This document shows positions 1-10,853 of a stretch of DNA of 64,000 bases, in pieces. The notes under the pieces were generated by a model that saw only the letters and a program-made list of their open reading frames with translations, was not told the DNA's origin and made no database searches. The first letter of the stretch is position 1; every line of letters begins with the position of its first letter. Source of the DNA: Meconema thalassinum (Eukaryota > Arthropoda > Insecta > Orthoptera > Tettigoniidae); contig OX336400.1 in the NCBI GenBank assembly GCA_946902985.2, forward strand, positions 172,185,043 to 172,249,042, given 5' to 3'. Both the position numbers and the translations under genes were made by a program.

Positions 1-1674
1 GTATATGACATTAAATCACTCACAAAGCTCTCTTTAGGAACCGCTATGAAATTATTCGACGCGAAAATAGCGCCCATCGCCACATACGGGATAGAAATCA
101 TCTGGGAGGAGCTGACCCTGGCGGACTTGAGGACGCTCCAGGCAGTGAAGTCACGCTTCTTAAAAGCTACCTTGGGATTATCAAAATATACAAAATCTAG
201 ACTACTGTCGACCAAAATATTATGTGCACTCGAGTTTGAAGGTTGTTTGTGAAGTAACCAATAGACCTACATAAAATCCAATAACTTAATCAATTTCGTC
301 GTTATATTTTACGTTAGTTCTTGTAGGTTTGGAATTTTTATTTTATATTTTATTATTTTTTATCGCAGTTGAAACACAAAAAGTGCCCGTTTTTAAGCGT
401 GTTTCAACCATGCGTCACATTTAAGAATTATCTCACAAACCCGTCATCAGATCGAATCCAAATTTTAACACAATATACATTGGAATATTGTATAACTGGT
501 TTATTAATGTCATAATTTTGTGTGTCCAAGAAACAAAGTTATCATAGTTTGTAAGGTAACTTTTTCTCAGCTCGGGGTCCTTGGAAAATGTAGTTCTTGG
601 TTGCGTTGTAATCCTTATACATCAAAACGTTATGCTGTATGACTGTGAAATACGTAAATTAATTCACTTATTTTATATCGGTTTGTATTTGTTCGGGGAA
701 TTAATACATGGTTCACCTGCTAGCCGCTCCGGGAAATGCTGTACAGCGTTGCTGATATGGGGCCCATCACTTCCGAGCGAGGCGTGCCATGACGCGTGAT
801 GAAGCCCATCTTGGCAACGCTGTACATCTTTCACCGGAGCGGCTAACTGGTGAACCATGTCTTAATTCCCCGTACAAATACAAACCGATGTAAAATAAGT
901 GAATTAATTTACATATTTCACAATCATACAGCATACCTTTTTGATGTATAAGTATTACAACGCGACCAAGAACTACATTTTCCAACCACCCCGAGCCGAG
1001 AAAGAGTTACCTTACAAAAATGATAACAACTTTGTTTCTTAGACACACAAAATTTTGAAATTAATAAACCAGTTATACAACATTCCAATGTATATTCTGT
1101 TAAAATTTGGATTCGATCTAATGACGGGTTTGTGAGATAATAATTCTTAAATGTGACGCATGGTTGAAACAGGCTTAAAAACGGGCACTTTCTGTGTTCC
1201 AAATGCGATAAAAATATTAAAATATAAATTAAAAATTCCAAACTTACATGATCTAACGTAAAATAGAACGACGAAAATGATGATGTTATTGTATTTTATG
1301 AAGGTCTATTGGTTACTTCACAAACAACCTTCAAACTCGAGAACACATAATATTTTGGTCGACAGTAGTGTACGAACTTGCCAAGGAGAACTTCTTCATT
1401 GAGGACGTACGGACGAAGAGAGGACTACCATCTACGGACGCCTGGAAAAAAATAATGCATGAAGAAGAGAGATGAAATCTGGCTCAAATTTTACATAACG
1501 GAAGCCATGACGAATAGGGCATGGACTGACACTAATCAAGACCTACGACACTTCGTTAACTGGATGGCGGTACATGGGTACCACCATAAACTGTGCGTCA
1601 CCGAGTACTTTCATGACATAGACGAATCCTGTAATTGTAAATTATGTGGTAAACAATGTAGTCGTACCACGTAA
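1..1674 (+). pseudogene. 3' end of a non-LTR retrotransposon ORF, split by a foldback transposon
   Basis: The reading frame is open from base 1 to the insertion at 205 and resumes after 1365. It looks like the C-terminal region that follows the reverse transcriptase domain in non-LTR elements: a helical stretch with motifs such as AKIAPIATYG and SRFLKATLG, and a Cys-rich end (CNCKLCGKQC, about 1633-1662). Removing the insert and one TA copy restores an SRLVYELA reading across the junction. Downstream the frame also breaks at the A-run near 1446-1451, and the tail is read from another frame (1459-1674). It is dead as a gene. The active site lies off the left edge, so assignment to a retrotransposon rests on the general look of the tail and is moderate. 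Confidence 0.6.
205..1365. mobile_element. Foldback (long-TIR) element with TA target duplication
   Basis: The element begins CTGTCGACC and ends GGTCGACAG, flanked by TA on both sides (203-204 and 1366-1367). Its two halves are inverted copies of each other, about 550 bp each (205-751 and 814-1365), around a loop of roughly 60 bp. The TA duplication points to Tc1/mariner (IS630) mobilisation. No transposase is encoded; the open frames inside are mirror-image noise. It interrupts a retrotransposon reading frame. Confidence 0.85.
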
Positions 1675-1962
1675 TCACATGTAGGAACCGGGGACCTTCC
1701 TTTGTGATATTTTGTGAAGGTGGAAGGTGAAAACACACATGCATATTCAAATTTATTAACCCTATGCACAATTTGTGGGCTGTATTTTCAATAATAATAT
1801 AGAGTGTATTTTACTTCAATATCGTACCGGTTTGTCACATGTGACATTCCTCAGCGTAATTTAGGATATGAAAAGATGCAAGAACATATACTTAATATAA
1901 ATCTGCCATGACAGAGAAGAGGCTATTCTGACCATGACGGAGAAGGCGAAGGGAATAGGCTA

Positions 1963-2118
1963 AAAGAAAATGGGGAAAGGATACATTGCAGATTTGCTGA
2001 TGATATCGTAATAGTTGCAGACTCCGAAAACGAAATGAATAAAATGCTGCAAGTCCTATCAGACACTCTTAAACTATGGAAATTAAAAGTGAACAAACGG
2101 AATCTAAATGATTTCTAA
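1963..2118 (+). pseudogene. Reverse transcriptase fragment (FADD motif)
   Basis: Translation of about 150 bp gives RFADDIVIVAD followed by a lysine-rich helix, matching the catalytic palm motif (F/Y-A-D-D) and following helix of non-LTR reverse transcriptases. The frame is not open on either side, so this is a short remnant. It abuts the tRNA-like head of a SINE at 2131. Confidence 0.65.
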
Positions 2119-2130
2119 AATGTTTATAGG

Positions 2131-2360
2131 GCGGCTTCGGTGGAGTTCTATGCCCAAGATCGCAGGTTCAAATCCAGCCGAAGTCGGCGAATTATTAAGA
2201 GCGTTAAAAGTCCCTCAGTATGCCTCCCTTCGGAGAGGAAGTAAAGCCAGCGAGCCCATGTCATAGATGTATGGCTACTGGCCGCGGTAAGTGATTTTTG
2301 AAAGGCGACAAAAATCACGATACGCATGTAATACGTTGTTGGCATGTCAAAGAACCCATT
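2131..2360 (+). repeat. SINE family A, tRNA-like head
   Basis: It starts GGCGGCTTCGGTGG and has a B-box-like GGTTCAAATCC near 2165. The body (GAGCGTTAAAAGTCCCTCAG and a CCTTCGGAGAGGAAGTAAA block) is shared with the minus-strand copies at 23017-23345 and 32195-32705. This copy diverges after about 2270. Confidence 0.7.
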
Positions 2361-2554
2361 TGAATTCAGTAGGCCGTGTTCATAATGGAAAAATTAATCT
2401 CGGGATTTTCCGCCAATACAAAAGTTCCTGCTTTCTCTACTAGAAAGCCCTATAGTGTCAAGGAGCTTAGATATCTAACCTCCTTGACGTTCATAGCACT
2501 CCAAGGAACAACAAAATTCGCCATGCAAGCTGCCCTAAAATTGTGTGAAGCTTT

Positions 2555-2895
2555 TTTTTTAGCGTATGGCTTTTAGTGCCGGGAGTGTCCGAGGACATGT
2601 TCGGCTCGTCAGTTTTGTAGCTGCTTCGAGGCGGACACCCAATGGGTGAGCTACACGTACCGTCGCGTCGTTTGTGGAGTGTTGTCTGGGGAGGAAAGTT
2701 TTGAATGAAAGGACGAGGAGTTGGAAGGTAGCGGCTGTGGCCTATAGTAAGGGACCAACCCCGGCATTTGCCTGGAAGGAAGATGGGAAACCACAGAAAA
2801 CCATCTTCGAGGTTGCCGGGGGGGATTCGAACCTCCTCGACTCCCGGATGTGAGCGACTGCCAGCAGTCATGCCGTAACGACCACGGCTAACTCA
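2555..2895 (-). repeat. SINE family B, near full length
   Basis: On the minus strand it has a tRNA-like head (GTTAGCCGTGGTCGTTACGG, with B box GGTTCGAATCC) and a tail ending at the plus-strand block GGCTTTTAGTGCCGGGAGTG. The same sequence recurs at 14478-14813, and truncated at 4204-4275 and 22120-22204. Open frames within it (for example 2491-2871) are repeat sequence, not genes. Confidence 0.75.
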
Positions 2896-2896
2896 C

Positions 2897-3180
2897 CTCT
2901 GTGAAGCTAAATTTGTAGGTTAGATTTGTTTACTGCTCTATTAAGTTCCACCAATTACAACCAGGTGCCGGTTGCGATGGCATCTAGTAGCCAAGTAAAC
3001 AGCTAGGTGTCGTTGACGGTAACATTTTCTATCAAAATTAGGAACTACTTGAAATTGATCGTCTGCCGTCCTTGCCTAAATTATAGATCCTACACACACC
3101 CAAAGTACACGGGGATACACGACCTCGTTGTCGCAGCCCCTAAACTGAGGAACCAACCAACTATAGGGGTACCAGGTAGA
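2897..3180 (+). repeat. SINE family A tail, headless
   Basis: The block beginning GTGAAGCTAAATTTGTAGG, through the AACTACTTGAAATTGATCG stretch, to GAGGAACCAACCA matches in reverse orientation the distal half of the SINE A copy at 32195-32520. The tRNA-like head is missing, so it is a truncated copy lying directly beside SINE B. Confidence 0.65.
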
Positions 3181-3456
3181 AAAGACTGTTGGAGGCGGAG
3201 CTCACATTACGTAGCTGCTGAAGAGCTTCCCCCTCCATACAGGACTTCGGAAGGTCTAGCGACAAGGACAATGAAGCAAGTGGCAGCGAGAAAGAGAGAG
3301 AGAGAGACACTTCCCCTACCTGACGCACATGCGCAGAAGAAAGACTAGCAGTTGAGAGGCAAGGGAGCTGGAAACATTCTCCCCTACTTTGGTGCGCTTG
3401 CGCATTGATACATTCTTTTCTACCTGGTCACTCTATAACCAAATGTTTATATTTAC

Positions 3457-3718
3457 CTGGTGGATACCTCATCCAAGTAGCTATAGAGCCCGTCCATAGT
3501 TCTCACATCTCCCCACTTCTGGTGCACGGATCTCCACAATATGGGACTCCCACTGACTATTTCATCATTGTCGTAAGAGAGAATGAGCCTCTCCCCTGAA
3601 GACCAGACGTCTCCAAGAGTGGCACTCCAGCCCAATGAGGAGGACGCCAGGAAATACTCCAGCTGAGAATGGAGGTATTGCACCAACTTGGAGTGCGTCG
3701 ACAGCCCTGGTTTGAAAC
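3457..3718 (-). CDS. PLC X-domain (PLCXD-type) protein, internal exon D
   Basis: This is the most 3' exon found of a host gene transcribed right to left. The acceptor is TATGCTTCAG before 3718 and the donor AG|GTAAAT after 3457. It enters with two bases that complete the Gly codon begun by exon C, and leaves in phase 2 after 262 nt. The translation has features of the C-terminal half of PI-PLC X-like proteins: a HSKLVQYLHSQL helix, SLGWSATLGDVW, RLILSYDNDE and VHQKWGDVRTMDGLYSYLDEV (compare LxxAYD and RWGNVQSxDxL in PLCXD proteins). This family is related to PI-specific phospholipase C, but animal substrates are poorly known. The terminal exon must lie left of the window. Alternative donor GAG|GTATCC lies 11 bp earlier in the transcript. 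Confidence 0.85.
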
Positions 3719-3738
3719 CTGAAGCATAGATAAATGCA

Positions 3739-4005
3739 TCTTAACTCGGTGATGGTTATTATTGTAACTTCAAGAGTCAATACAGAAACGTGATAAACAT
3801 CAACCCCATGGAGCGTTTATTCGTTTTGTACACAGACGTTTTCTTACACGTTTAGATTTTTTTTATATTGACCCTCTTAATCGATTTTGCATTTATACTT
3901 AATAAACGTTTCTGACAACTGACAAATATAAATAAATAATAATAACCTTATTAAAATAAAACCAAAATTATAATTTAAGTCTAAATTAAAAATAATAATA
4001 ATAAT
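3739..4005. other. AT-rich intronic sequence, nothing identified
   Basis: The stretch is AT-rich, with an (AAT)n run just before the HINE-like element at 4006. It lies in the intron between PLCXD exons C and D. I see no gene or recognisable repeat. Confidence 0.5.
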
Positions 4006-5542
4006 AAGTAGTTCCGTGAAGAACTATACAGCCTATTTTCATATATCCTACTTATGTTAACTGCCACTATCAACATACAAAATTTCAGTTTGATTGCTGT
4101 AATAGATTCGTAGATACTGAGAACCGACTAAATATTTCGGATGGTCGCCATGTTGGATTTTATATATGTAGGTCCTAGAGTTATGTACTTATTTATTTAT
4201 TTATCGTATGGCTTTTAGTGCCGGGAGTGTCCGAGGCTCGCCTGAGTCTGTAGCTGCTTCCAGCGGACGCCCTAAAGGGTGTACTGTTACATGAAGATTA
4301 TTGTGTACGTGTAGCTTTCAAACTTCAATCGCATGATTAGGACACAAGAAGTAACAAGGAGATTTTAAAATTTCGCACAGCTGCCATCTTGTGGTTATGG
4401 AAATAATTGAAATAAATTAGATGCCAGTGGATTAACATTCGTACAAGGATTTACTGTACCAAGTTTCACTGCACTCGGATGGTTAAATTGCGAGAAACGT
4501 CCATGTGAATTTTTATACTTCGCGTCGCCGCCATGTTGGATTTGTGATCACCAGGTTATTTAAAGTCCTACAGGTGAACTTAAGTCCATAGCCCCTATGA
4601 ACGTAAAAAAAAAATCAGTTTGATTGCTATAATAGATTCGTAGATATTCAGAGCCGTCTAAATAATTCGGATGGTCGCCATGTTGGATTGTTAAATGTAT
4701 AGGCCATAGAGTCATGTACCATTAAAGGAAAATTATTGCGTAGGTTCATTATTCAAACTTTCACTTCGATCGCATCACTACAACACAAGAAGTAAAAACT
4801 TAATTTTAAAATTCGCATAGCCGCCATCTTGAGGTTATGTAAACAATTGAACTAAATTTGATACCAGTGCATTACAATGTGTATAAACATTTCCTGTCCC
4901 AGATTTCATTGCGGTTGGAGCATTAAATCGCGAGAAAGGTCTATTTAAAATTTTCAAATTCGCTTGGCCGCCATGTTCGTTTCGTAATTAACTGGTTTTT
5001 GAAAGTCATATAGATTAACTTCCAGTAGTGCCCTTTATCTCCGTACAAAATTTCAAGGTGATACCGCTAATAGTTTCAGAGATATAGAATGCCGGTGAAA
5101 TATTTCGCACATCCGCCATCTTGTGGTTATGTAAACAATTGAACCAAGTTAGTTGTCGGTGCATTACAATGTGTATAATCATATACTGTACCAAGTTTTA
5201 TTGCGTTCGGTTGGTTAAATCGCGAGAAACGACTATTTAAAAGTCGCAAATTCGCGTGGCCACCATGTTGGTTTAGTAGTTACCAGTTTTTTTCAAAAGT
5301 CACATAGGTGAACTACTAGTAGTTCTCTTTATCACCGTAAAAAATCCAGGGTGTTATCGGGAATAGTTTCGGAGATATTGAAAATTGGTGAAATATTTTG
5401 CATAGCCGCCATGTTGGAATGGTGAGACTTAACAAAATTTGAAGGGCACGGTCGGGGTCGCCCGGAATAGTGCTATGAACTTACCGAGTTTCATTGAAAT
5501 CGCTCCAGCCGTTTAGATGTTATTAGAGGGGGGACACACCAT

Positions 5543-5574
<32 letters not shown>

Positions 5575-5623
5575 CAAAAGGTGATCTCATAAGCCTATTT
5601 TTTCAAAATTGAAAATATGCTAA
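4006..5623 (+). mobile_element. HINE/Helentron-like element, family 1
   Basis: The 5' end is AAGTAGTTCCGTGAAGAACT (hairpin AGTTC/GAACT) followed by AGCCTATTTTC. The 3' end is CTCATAAGCCTATTTT, a short loop, GAAAATATGC and TAA. A (CA)n run lies at about 5541-5572, just before the 3' hairpin. The interior is a chain of degenerate ~150-bp units, each containing GCCGCCATNTTG or a close variant (about 4387, 4530, 4676, 4820, 4970, 5113, 5256, 5405). Subterminal inverted repeats plus microsatellite plus 3' hairpin is the known layout of Helentron-derived non-autonomous elements; that class assignment is inference. A SINE B fragment is inserted near 4190-4275. Confidence 0.6.
4204..4275 (-). repeat. 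SINE family B fragment
   Basis: The plus strand reads GGCTTTTAGTGCCGGGAGTG and continues to a GCGGACGCCC block, matching the tail end of SINE B at 2555-2895. Only about 70 bp remain, inside the HINE-like copy. Confidence 0.65.
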
Positions 5624-6409
5624 AAATAAAATTAAAGTCAAAATGAAAATCGAAATCGAAATTAAAGTCAAAATGAAAATAGAAATCTAAATCAAAATCA
5701 AAATTAAATTCAAAATTGACATTAAAATTAACAAGTAGTTCCGTGAAGAACTATACAGCCTATTTTCATATATCCTACTTATGTTAATTGCCACTATTAA
5801 CATACACAATTTCAGTTTGATTGCTGTAATAGATTCGTAGATATTGAGAACCGACTAAATATTTCGGATGGTCGCCATTTTGGATTTTATATATGTAGGT
5901 CCTAGAGTTATGTACTGTTGCATGCAGATTATTGTGAACGTGTAGTACTCAAACTTCAATCGCATAGTTAGGACACAAGAAAAAACAAGGAGAGTTTAAA
6001 ATTTTTCACAGCTGCCATCTTGAGGTTATGGAAACAATTGAAATAAATTAGATGCCAGTGGATTAACATTCGTATAAGGATTTACTGTACCAAGTTTCAC
6101 TGCACGCGGATGGTTAAATTGCGAGAAACGTCCATGTGAATATTTATAATTCGCGTCACCGCCATGTTGGATTTGTGATCACCAGGTTATTTAAAGTCCT
6201 ATAGGTGAACATAAGTTCATAGCCCCTATGAACATTAAACAAGATGTTCAGTAAAGAACATATAGCCTACTTTCTCCTAAATGTATGAGTATAGTTATAA
6301 CTCGTTGTTATTATCAAAGAGTATAATAGAACTATTCTTTGTTGAAGACCTTAGAAACGATTTACCTCTACCAAACGCCACAACCTAGATAAAAACTGCT
6401 ACCATCATT

Positions 6410-6412
<3 letters not shown>

Positions 6413-6446
<34 letters not shown>
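6413..6446. repeat. (GAAA)n microsatellite
   Basis: Eight or so tandem GAAA units, inside the family 2 element. Confidence 0.9.
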
Positions 6447-6448
<2 letters not shown>

Positions 6449-6495
6449 AGAAGAATATCAAGAATGTTATGGATCTGGAGACATAATCGACCGGA

Positions 6496-6735
6496 CTGGC
6501 GGCGTGGCTCAGCGGTAACGTTCTCGCTTGCTGGGCCCTAGGTTGCAGGTTCGTATCCTGGCGCAGTCAGCTGGCATTTGAGGGTGCACAAATGCGAGGG
6601 AGCCGTGTCAGTACATTTACTGGCACGTTAAAGATCCCCTTCGGGCCAAAATTCCGGCACCCCGGTGTCTCTAAAATCAGCAGTAGTTAAAAGGGATGTA
6701 AAACCAATAACATTATTATTATTATTATTATTACG
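6496..6735 (+). repeat. SINE family E with (ATT)n tail
   Basis: The tRNA-like head is GGCGGCGTGGCTCAGCGGTA, with B-box-like GGTTCGTATCC near 6549. The body includes CATTTACTGGCACGTTAAAG and the 3' end is an (ATT)n run at 6713-6733. It is the only copy of this family I found in the window. Confidence 0.7.
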
Positions 6736-6884
6736 ACCTGCTGTGGGCAACATCCAACTTTGAGTTGAGGCATGTCTTTACACGTCTGGTTGTGCATGGC
6801 TTTCACAACCCTAATTGAATTAACAAATCTTTCCATGACCCTACAGAGACGTGTGTATACAAACTATGTGGATATTTTCGATAA

Positions 6885-7402
6885 TATAATCCTAACAGAG
6901 CGAGTGCATTCTAGCGGCCAGAAGAAGAAACTTTTCAATAAAATCTGGAAGTTACCTTTTTGGCAGCTAGATGTCTCGAGTAAATCTGCTGGCGAATTAT
7001 GTTTTAATTAAATATATATTTTACACCATAATGTGCACAATATAACGCTTAATAACATTTTCGAGTAACGCAAAATAGGCTGTTACAAACCCTTTAAAAT
7101 AAAAAGTTAAAATGTATCGTAGTATCATCTTGTCATTCTTCAAATTCGATGCGCATAGAATGATAATGGTATAGTAATCAATGGATCCCCACGTAGACTA
7201 GTCGTGACATCTATTGGTGAAATATCGAACAATATAATCCTAACAGAGCGAGTGCATTCTAGCGGCCAGAAGAAGAAACTTTTCAATAAAATCTGGAAGT
7301 TACCTTTTTGGCAGCTAGATGTCCCGAGTAAATCTGCTGGCGAATTATGTTTTAATTAAATATATATTTTACACCATAATGTGCACAATATAACGCTTAA
7401 TT
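6885..7402 (+). repeat. Direct duplication of a ~170-bp block
   Basis: The block with AACAGAGCGAGTGCATTC, AAGAAGAAACTTTTC and TATATATTTTACACCATAATG occurs at about 6888-7052 and again at 7230-7402, almost unchanged. Sequence between them (GGCTGTTACAAAC, TTCAAATTCGATGCG) resembles 18330-18430, so this appears to be part of another unclassified repeat. Confidence 0.75.
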
Positions 7403-7454
7403 TTAAAACATCTGAGTCATTACAAAACAATAAACATATAACATTTCAAGCAAA

Positions 7455-7535
7455 AAACCTAGCTCTGATCGGGTTTGAACCAAAGGCATTTGAGCGATAG
7501 GCTAACGCTCTACCACTGAGCTAATTGTGTCAACG
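7455..7535 (-). repeat. tRNA-like sequence inside the family 2 element
   Basis: On the minus strand it reads AATTAGCTCAGTGGTAGAGC and, about 35 bp on, GGTTCAAACCCG: good A- and B-box matches. The acceptor stem does not pair and the anticodon arm is poor, so it is not a functional tRNA gene. A diverged counterpart lies at 40320-40400 in the minus-strand family 2 copy, which suggests it belongs to the element. Confidence 0.55.
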
Positions 7536-8212
7536 AATAGGTTTCTATTTAAAATGACTTACATAGAACTTGTTAGCAAATAATGATTTATACTAAACGA
7601 TTTCATCACTGGAGTATATTATTTATATATAAAGCATTTCATACAAAGTTTATTTATTTTTTATTAGTACGCTATATTGCATGCAATACTCAAATTAGTG
7701 AAATATAAGTCCGGCACAAGATATCCGCTGCCATCTTGTCTTATTACTGAATCAGTTCAGCTTTTTAAAATCACGTCTGTACTATAGTATTACAAAATAA
7801 ACTTTTAATTTCGAACGTGCCTCTTCCTTTAGAACAGTTAAAACGATTCTCGGCTCGATAATCGGAACTGGTGGGTCCCATGATATGGATTATAAAGTTT
7901 GCATAATTCGCACGGCCGCCATCCTGAAATGGTATGGCGGACGACCTTGTAATTTGGTCACAAGACGCATCCTATACGAAGGTATGTTGTTACCAAATTT
8001 GGTAGAGATCAGATGATTTGGTTAGTCGTTATTTGATTTTACGTTTTGAACGTTTGAGTGGCCGCCATTCAGTTTTAGTAAAGATGGCGGCGATATAAAA
8101 CATGACACTGAGGTGTCCTTTGCTAGTGCTACCTTTGTACCAAATTTCGTTCAATTTGCATTCACCGTGTTCGAATTGATAGGGGGGGACAGACATTCAG
8201 AGTACACACACT

Positions 8213-8296
8213 CACACACACACACACACAGACTCACACACACACATACACACACACACACACACACTCACACACACACATACACACACACAGACA
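8213..8296. repeat. (CA)n microsatellite
   Basis: Interrupted CA repeat just upstream of the 3' hairpin of the family 2 element. The open frame 8113-8322 is a translation of this repeat. Confidence 0.9.
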
Positions 8297-9889
8297 GACA
8301 CACTTTTTTCGCCCTGTGTTGATCTCATAAGTCTACTTTCATTTTTTGCAAAAATCGAAAGTAGGCTAAAAATGCAGTTTGATTGCTAAAATAGATTCGT
8401 AGATATTCAGTATCGTCTAAATATTTCGGATGGTCGCCATGTTGGATTGTTAAATGTATAGGCCATAGAGTCATGTACCATTAAAGGAAAATTTTTGCGT
8501 AGGTTCATTATTCAAACTTTCACTTCGATTGCATGACTTCATCACAATAAATAAAATCTTTATTTTAAAATACGCACTGCCGCCATCTTGAGGTTATGTA
8601 AACAATTGAACTAAATTAGATACCAGTGGATTACAATGTGTATAAATATTTCCTGTGCCAGGTTTCAATTCGCTTGGAACATTAAATCGCGAGAAAGGTC
8701 TATTTAAAATTTTCAAATTCGCATGGGCGCCATGTTCGATTTGTAGTTAACCGGTTTTTGAAAGTCTTATAGATGGAATTCCAGTAGTGCCCTTTATCTC
8801 CGTACAAAATTTCAGGGGTTTACCGCTAATAGTTTCAGAGATATAGAATGCCGGTGAAATATTTCGCACATCCGCCATCTTGTGATTATGTAAACAATTG
8901 AACGAAGTTAGATGTCGGTGCATTACAATGTATATAAACATATACTGTACCAAGTTTCATTGCGTTTGGTTGGTCAAATCGCGAGAAACGTCTATTTAAA
9001 AGTCGCAAATTCGCTTGGCCGCCATGTTGGTTTTGTTGTTACCAGGTTTTAAAAAGTCACATAAGTGAACTTATAGTAGTTCCCTCTATCACCATAGAAA
9101 ATGTCAGGGTAATATCGGTAATAGTTTCGGATATAATGAATGCTGGTGAAATATTTCGCACAGCCGCCATGTTGGATTGGTGAGTCGTAACAAAATTTGA
9201 AGGGCACGGTCGAGGTCGCCGGAAATAGTGCTATGAAATCGCTCCAGCCGTTTAGAATTTATTAAGGGGGGACACACACACGAATCACACACACACGCAC
9301 ACACACACACACACACACGCACACACACACGGACAAAAGGTGATCTCATAAGCCTATTTTTTCAAAATTGAAAATAGGCTAAAAATTAAATTAAATAAAA
9401 ATTGAAATAAAAATTAAAACAAAAATAAAAATTGAATTTGAAATTTTAACGGTTCTGCAGCCTAAGCTTAAAAGGCGCACGGACGATAGGTTTTTCTTCG
9501 ACTTGAGTCACTGAATTCGTTACTGCTCGGCTACCTTTGGTTATAAATGATTTTTTTCTACAGAAACCTTCCTCGAGATATTCTTTACAGACTGGTGTAA
9601 ACCTTTTGACTAATTTTGAGGGAAGTTTTACGAAGTTTTTTCAGTCCATAAGTCTAGTGCGAGGAATAACTGCAGAGTATCAGTGCTGTAGACAGAGGGA
9701 GGGGGGTTAGTGGGGGTTATAACCCTCCCCCACCCCCTTTCCGTCAACCCTCCCCTCCCTTCGAATTTTTACTCCCTGCAATCTACTGCTTGTTGGGAGT
9801 ATTTGCCACACTTCTTGTCATCACTGCCCAGTGAGAGATCATTTTCAACATTAAGACGCTTGAAAATCTACCTTTAGAATAACCACAAG

Positions 9890-10853
9890 CAGGTGCGGAT
9901 TCAAGGGTGGGGGGGGGGGGGTGTCACGCAGGTCATGACCCCCCCCCCCCCCCCAAACGGAGACCTTTTTTTTTTTTTTTTTTTTCAAACTCAAAACACG
10001 AAAACACAATAACCAGACAAATAAAACTTAACGAATTTTAACTGAAAAACGGGTTTTTTTTTTCATTTTATTCAATATTGAAAATATCTTTATTGCAATT
10101 ATTATGTTCTGTTACAACTGTACATACAATAACTTCATACCTGTTATATAGAAACGATTATTTATATAACAAAATCGGGGGCGTGGTGGCTCAGCGGTCT
10201 AGCTGTATGCCTCTCACCAAGGCGGTCTGGGTTCGATTCCCGGTCAATGCATGTGAGATTTTCGAAGTGAAATGCCATGTCCTGTGGTTCGGATTCCACG
10301 TAAAAAGGAGGTCCCGTGGCTCATGATCTCAAGATTAACGGTCACGTTAAACTACAAGCTTCCTTTCTTATATAACAAAATCAACTCGTCTATTTTGTTT
10401 AGCAAACCTTGTGATTACCGAATCGATGTTTATAGTGATGTCACGATGAATGTGCAGCAATGCACGGATAGGAATTTGGGACTTTTTTCGCTCCAAAAAA
10501 ATTTGCCGACGTCCAAACTGCAAGCTTGGTTGACAATTTAAGCTGTGACTTTCTCCTTTTGTCGGTACCAACTCGACTTGCCGAAACTGTAACGTACCTT
10601 GATACTTTTCTCGAAGCTCGATGTAAAAGTCTCAAAACACGCCGTTGCAATTTGTACGAATATTTTTGGTGCGCTAAACGCATCAAATTTCTATCCATGT
10701 AGCTTGCAAAAAATTGGTCTGGTTTTGCACGTTTGTGTATTTTGTGATTGCGTTTTTAGTGATACAATTTTTCTTAACAATTTCGATTCTCTGCCCCCTC
10801 CCCCCCCCCCCCTCCCCTCCCCTCCCCAAAGCCAAACTCTAGATCCGTGCCTG
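9890..10853. mobile_element. Non-autonomous hAT element with 8-bp target duplication
   Basis: The left end is CAGGTGCGGAT and the right end ATCCGTGCCTG. The host duplication ACCACAAG is at 9882-9889 and 10854-10861. Long G/C runs lie just inside both ends (about 9906-9955 and 10796-10827). It encodes no recognisable transposase and contains a SINE C copy. It is inserted into the hAT transposase remnant 9681-10940. Confidence 0.85.
10181..10375 (+). repeat. SINE family C, tRNA-like head
   Basis: The head is GGGGGCGTGGTGGCTCAGCG with B box GGTTCGATTCCC; the body includes GTGAAATGCCATGTCCTGTG and AAAAAGGAGGTCCCGTGGCTC. Other copies are at 32781-32975 (plus) and 46000-46165 (minus), with a fragment at 18098-18160. 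Confidence 0.75.

Larger units (their letters stand above)
6241..8369 (+). mobile_element. HINE-like element, family 2, full length with nested SINE
   Basis: The 5' end is AAGATGTTCAG..AGAACAT followed by AGCCTACTTTC; the 3' end is CTCATAAGTCTACTTTC, loop, GAAAGTAGGCTAA. A (CA)n run is at 8213-8296. The interior holds a SINE (6496-6735), a duplicated ~170-bp block, a tRNA-like stretch and GGCCGCCAT / AAGATGGCGGC motifs (about 7913, 8062, 8082). The same ends recur at 37887-39140 (plus) and 39459-41208 (minus). Confidence 0.6.
5733..9382 (+). mobile_element. HINE-like element, family 1, interrupted by a family 2 element
   Basis: The 5' portion (5733-6240) and the 3' portion (8370-9382) match the copy at 4006-5623 and are contiguous in that copy. 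The gap is filled exactly by a family 2 element (6241-8369). The 3' hairpin (AGCCTATTTTTTC / GAAAATAGGCT) and CTAA end are at 9350-9382, with a (CA)n stretch at 9272-9330. Confidence 0.6.

Noticed and set aside
3200..3420. Possible host promoter because of CGCATGCGC-like (NRF1-type) motifs
   Set aside because: Two weak motifs (CGCACATGCGC, GCGCTTGCGC) beside a GA repeat, inside an intron of a gene on the other strand, with no first exon in view.
7455..7535. tRNA gene
   Set aside because: A and B boxes are good, but the acceptor stem does not pair and the anticodon arm is poor; it lies within a mobile element. The same applies to 30830-30905, 40320-40400 and 55555-55625.
8213..9340. CRISPR-like or regular spaced repeats in the CA-rich stretches
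   Set aside because: These are plain dinucleotide microsatellites at fixed places in HINE-like elements, in a eukaryotic genome.
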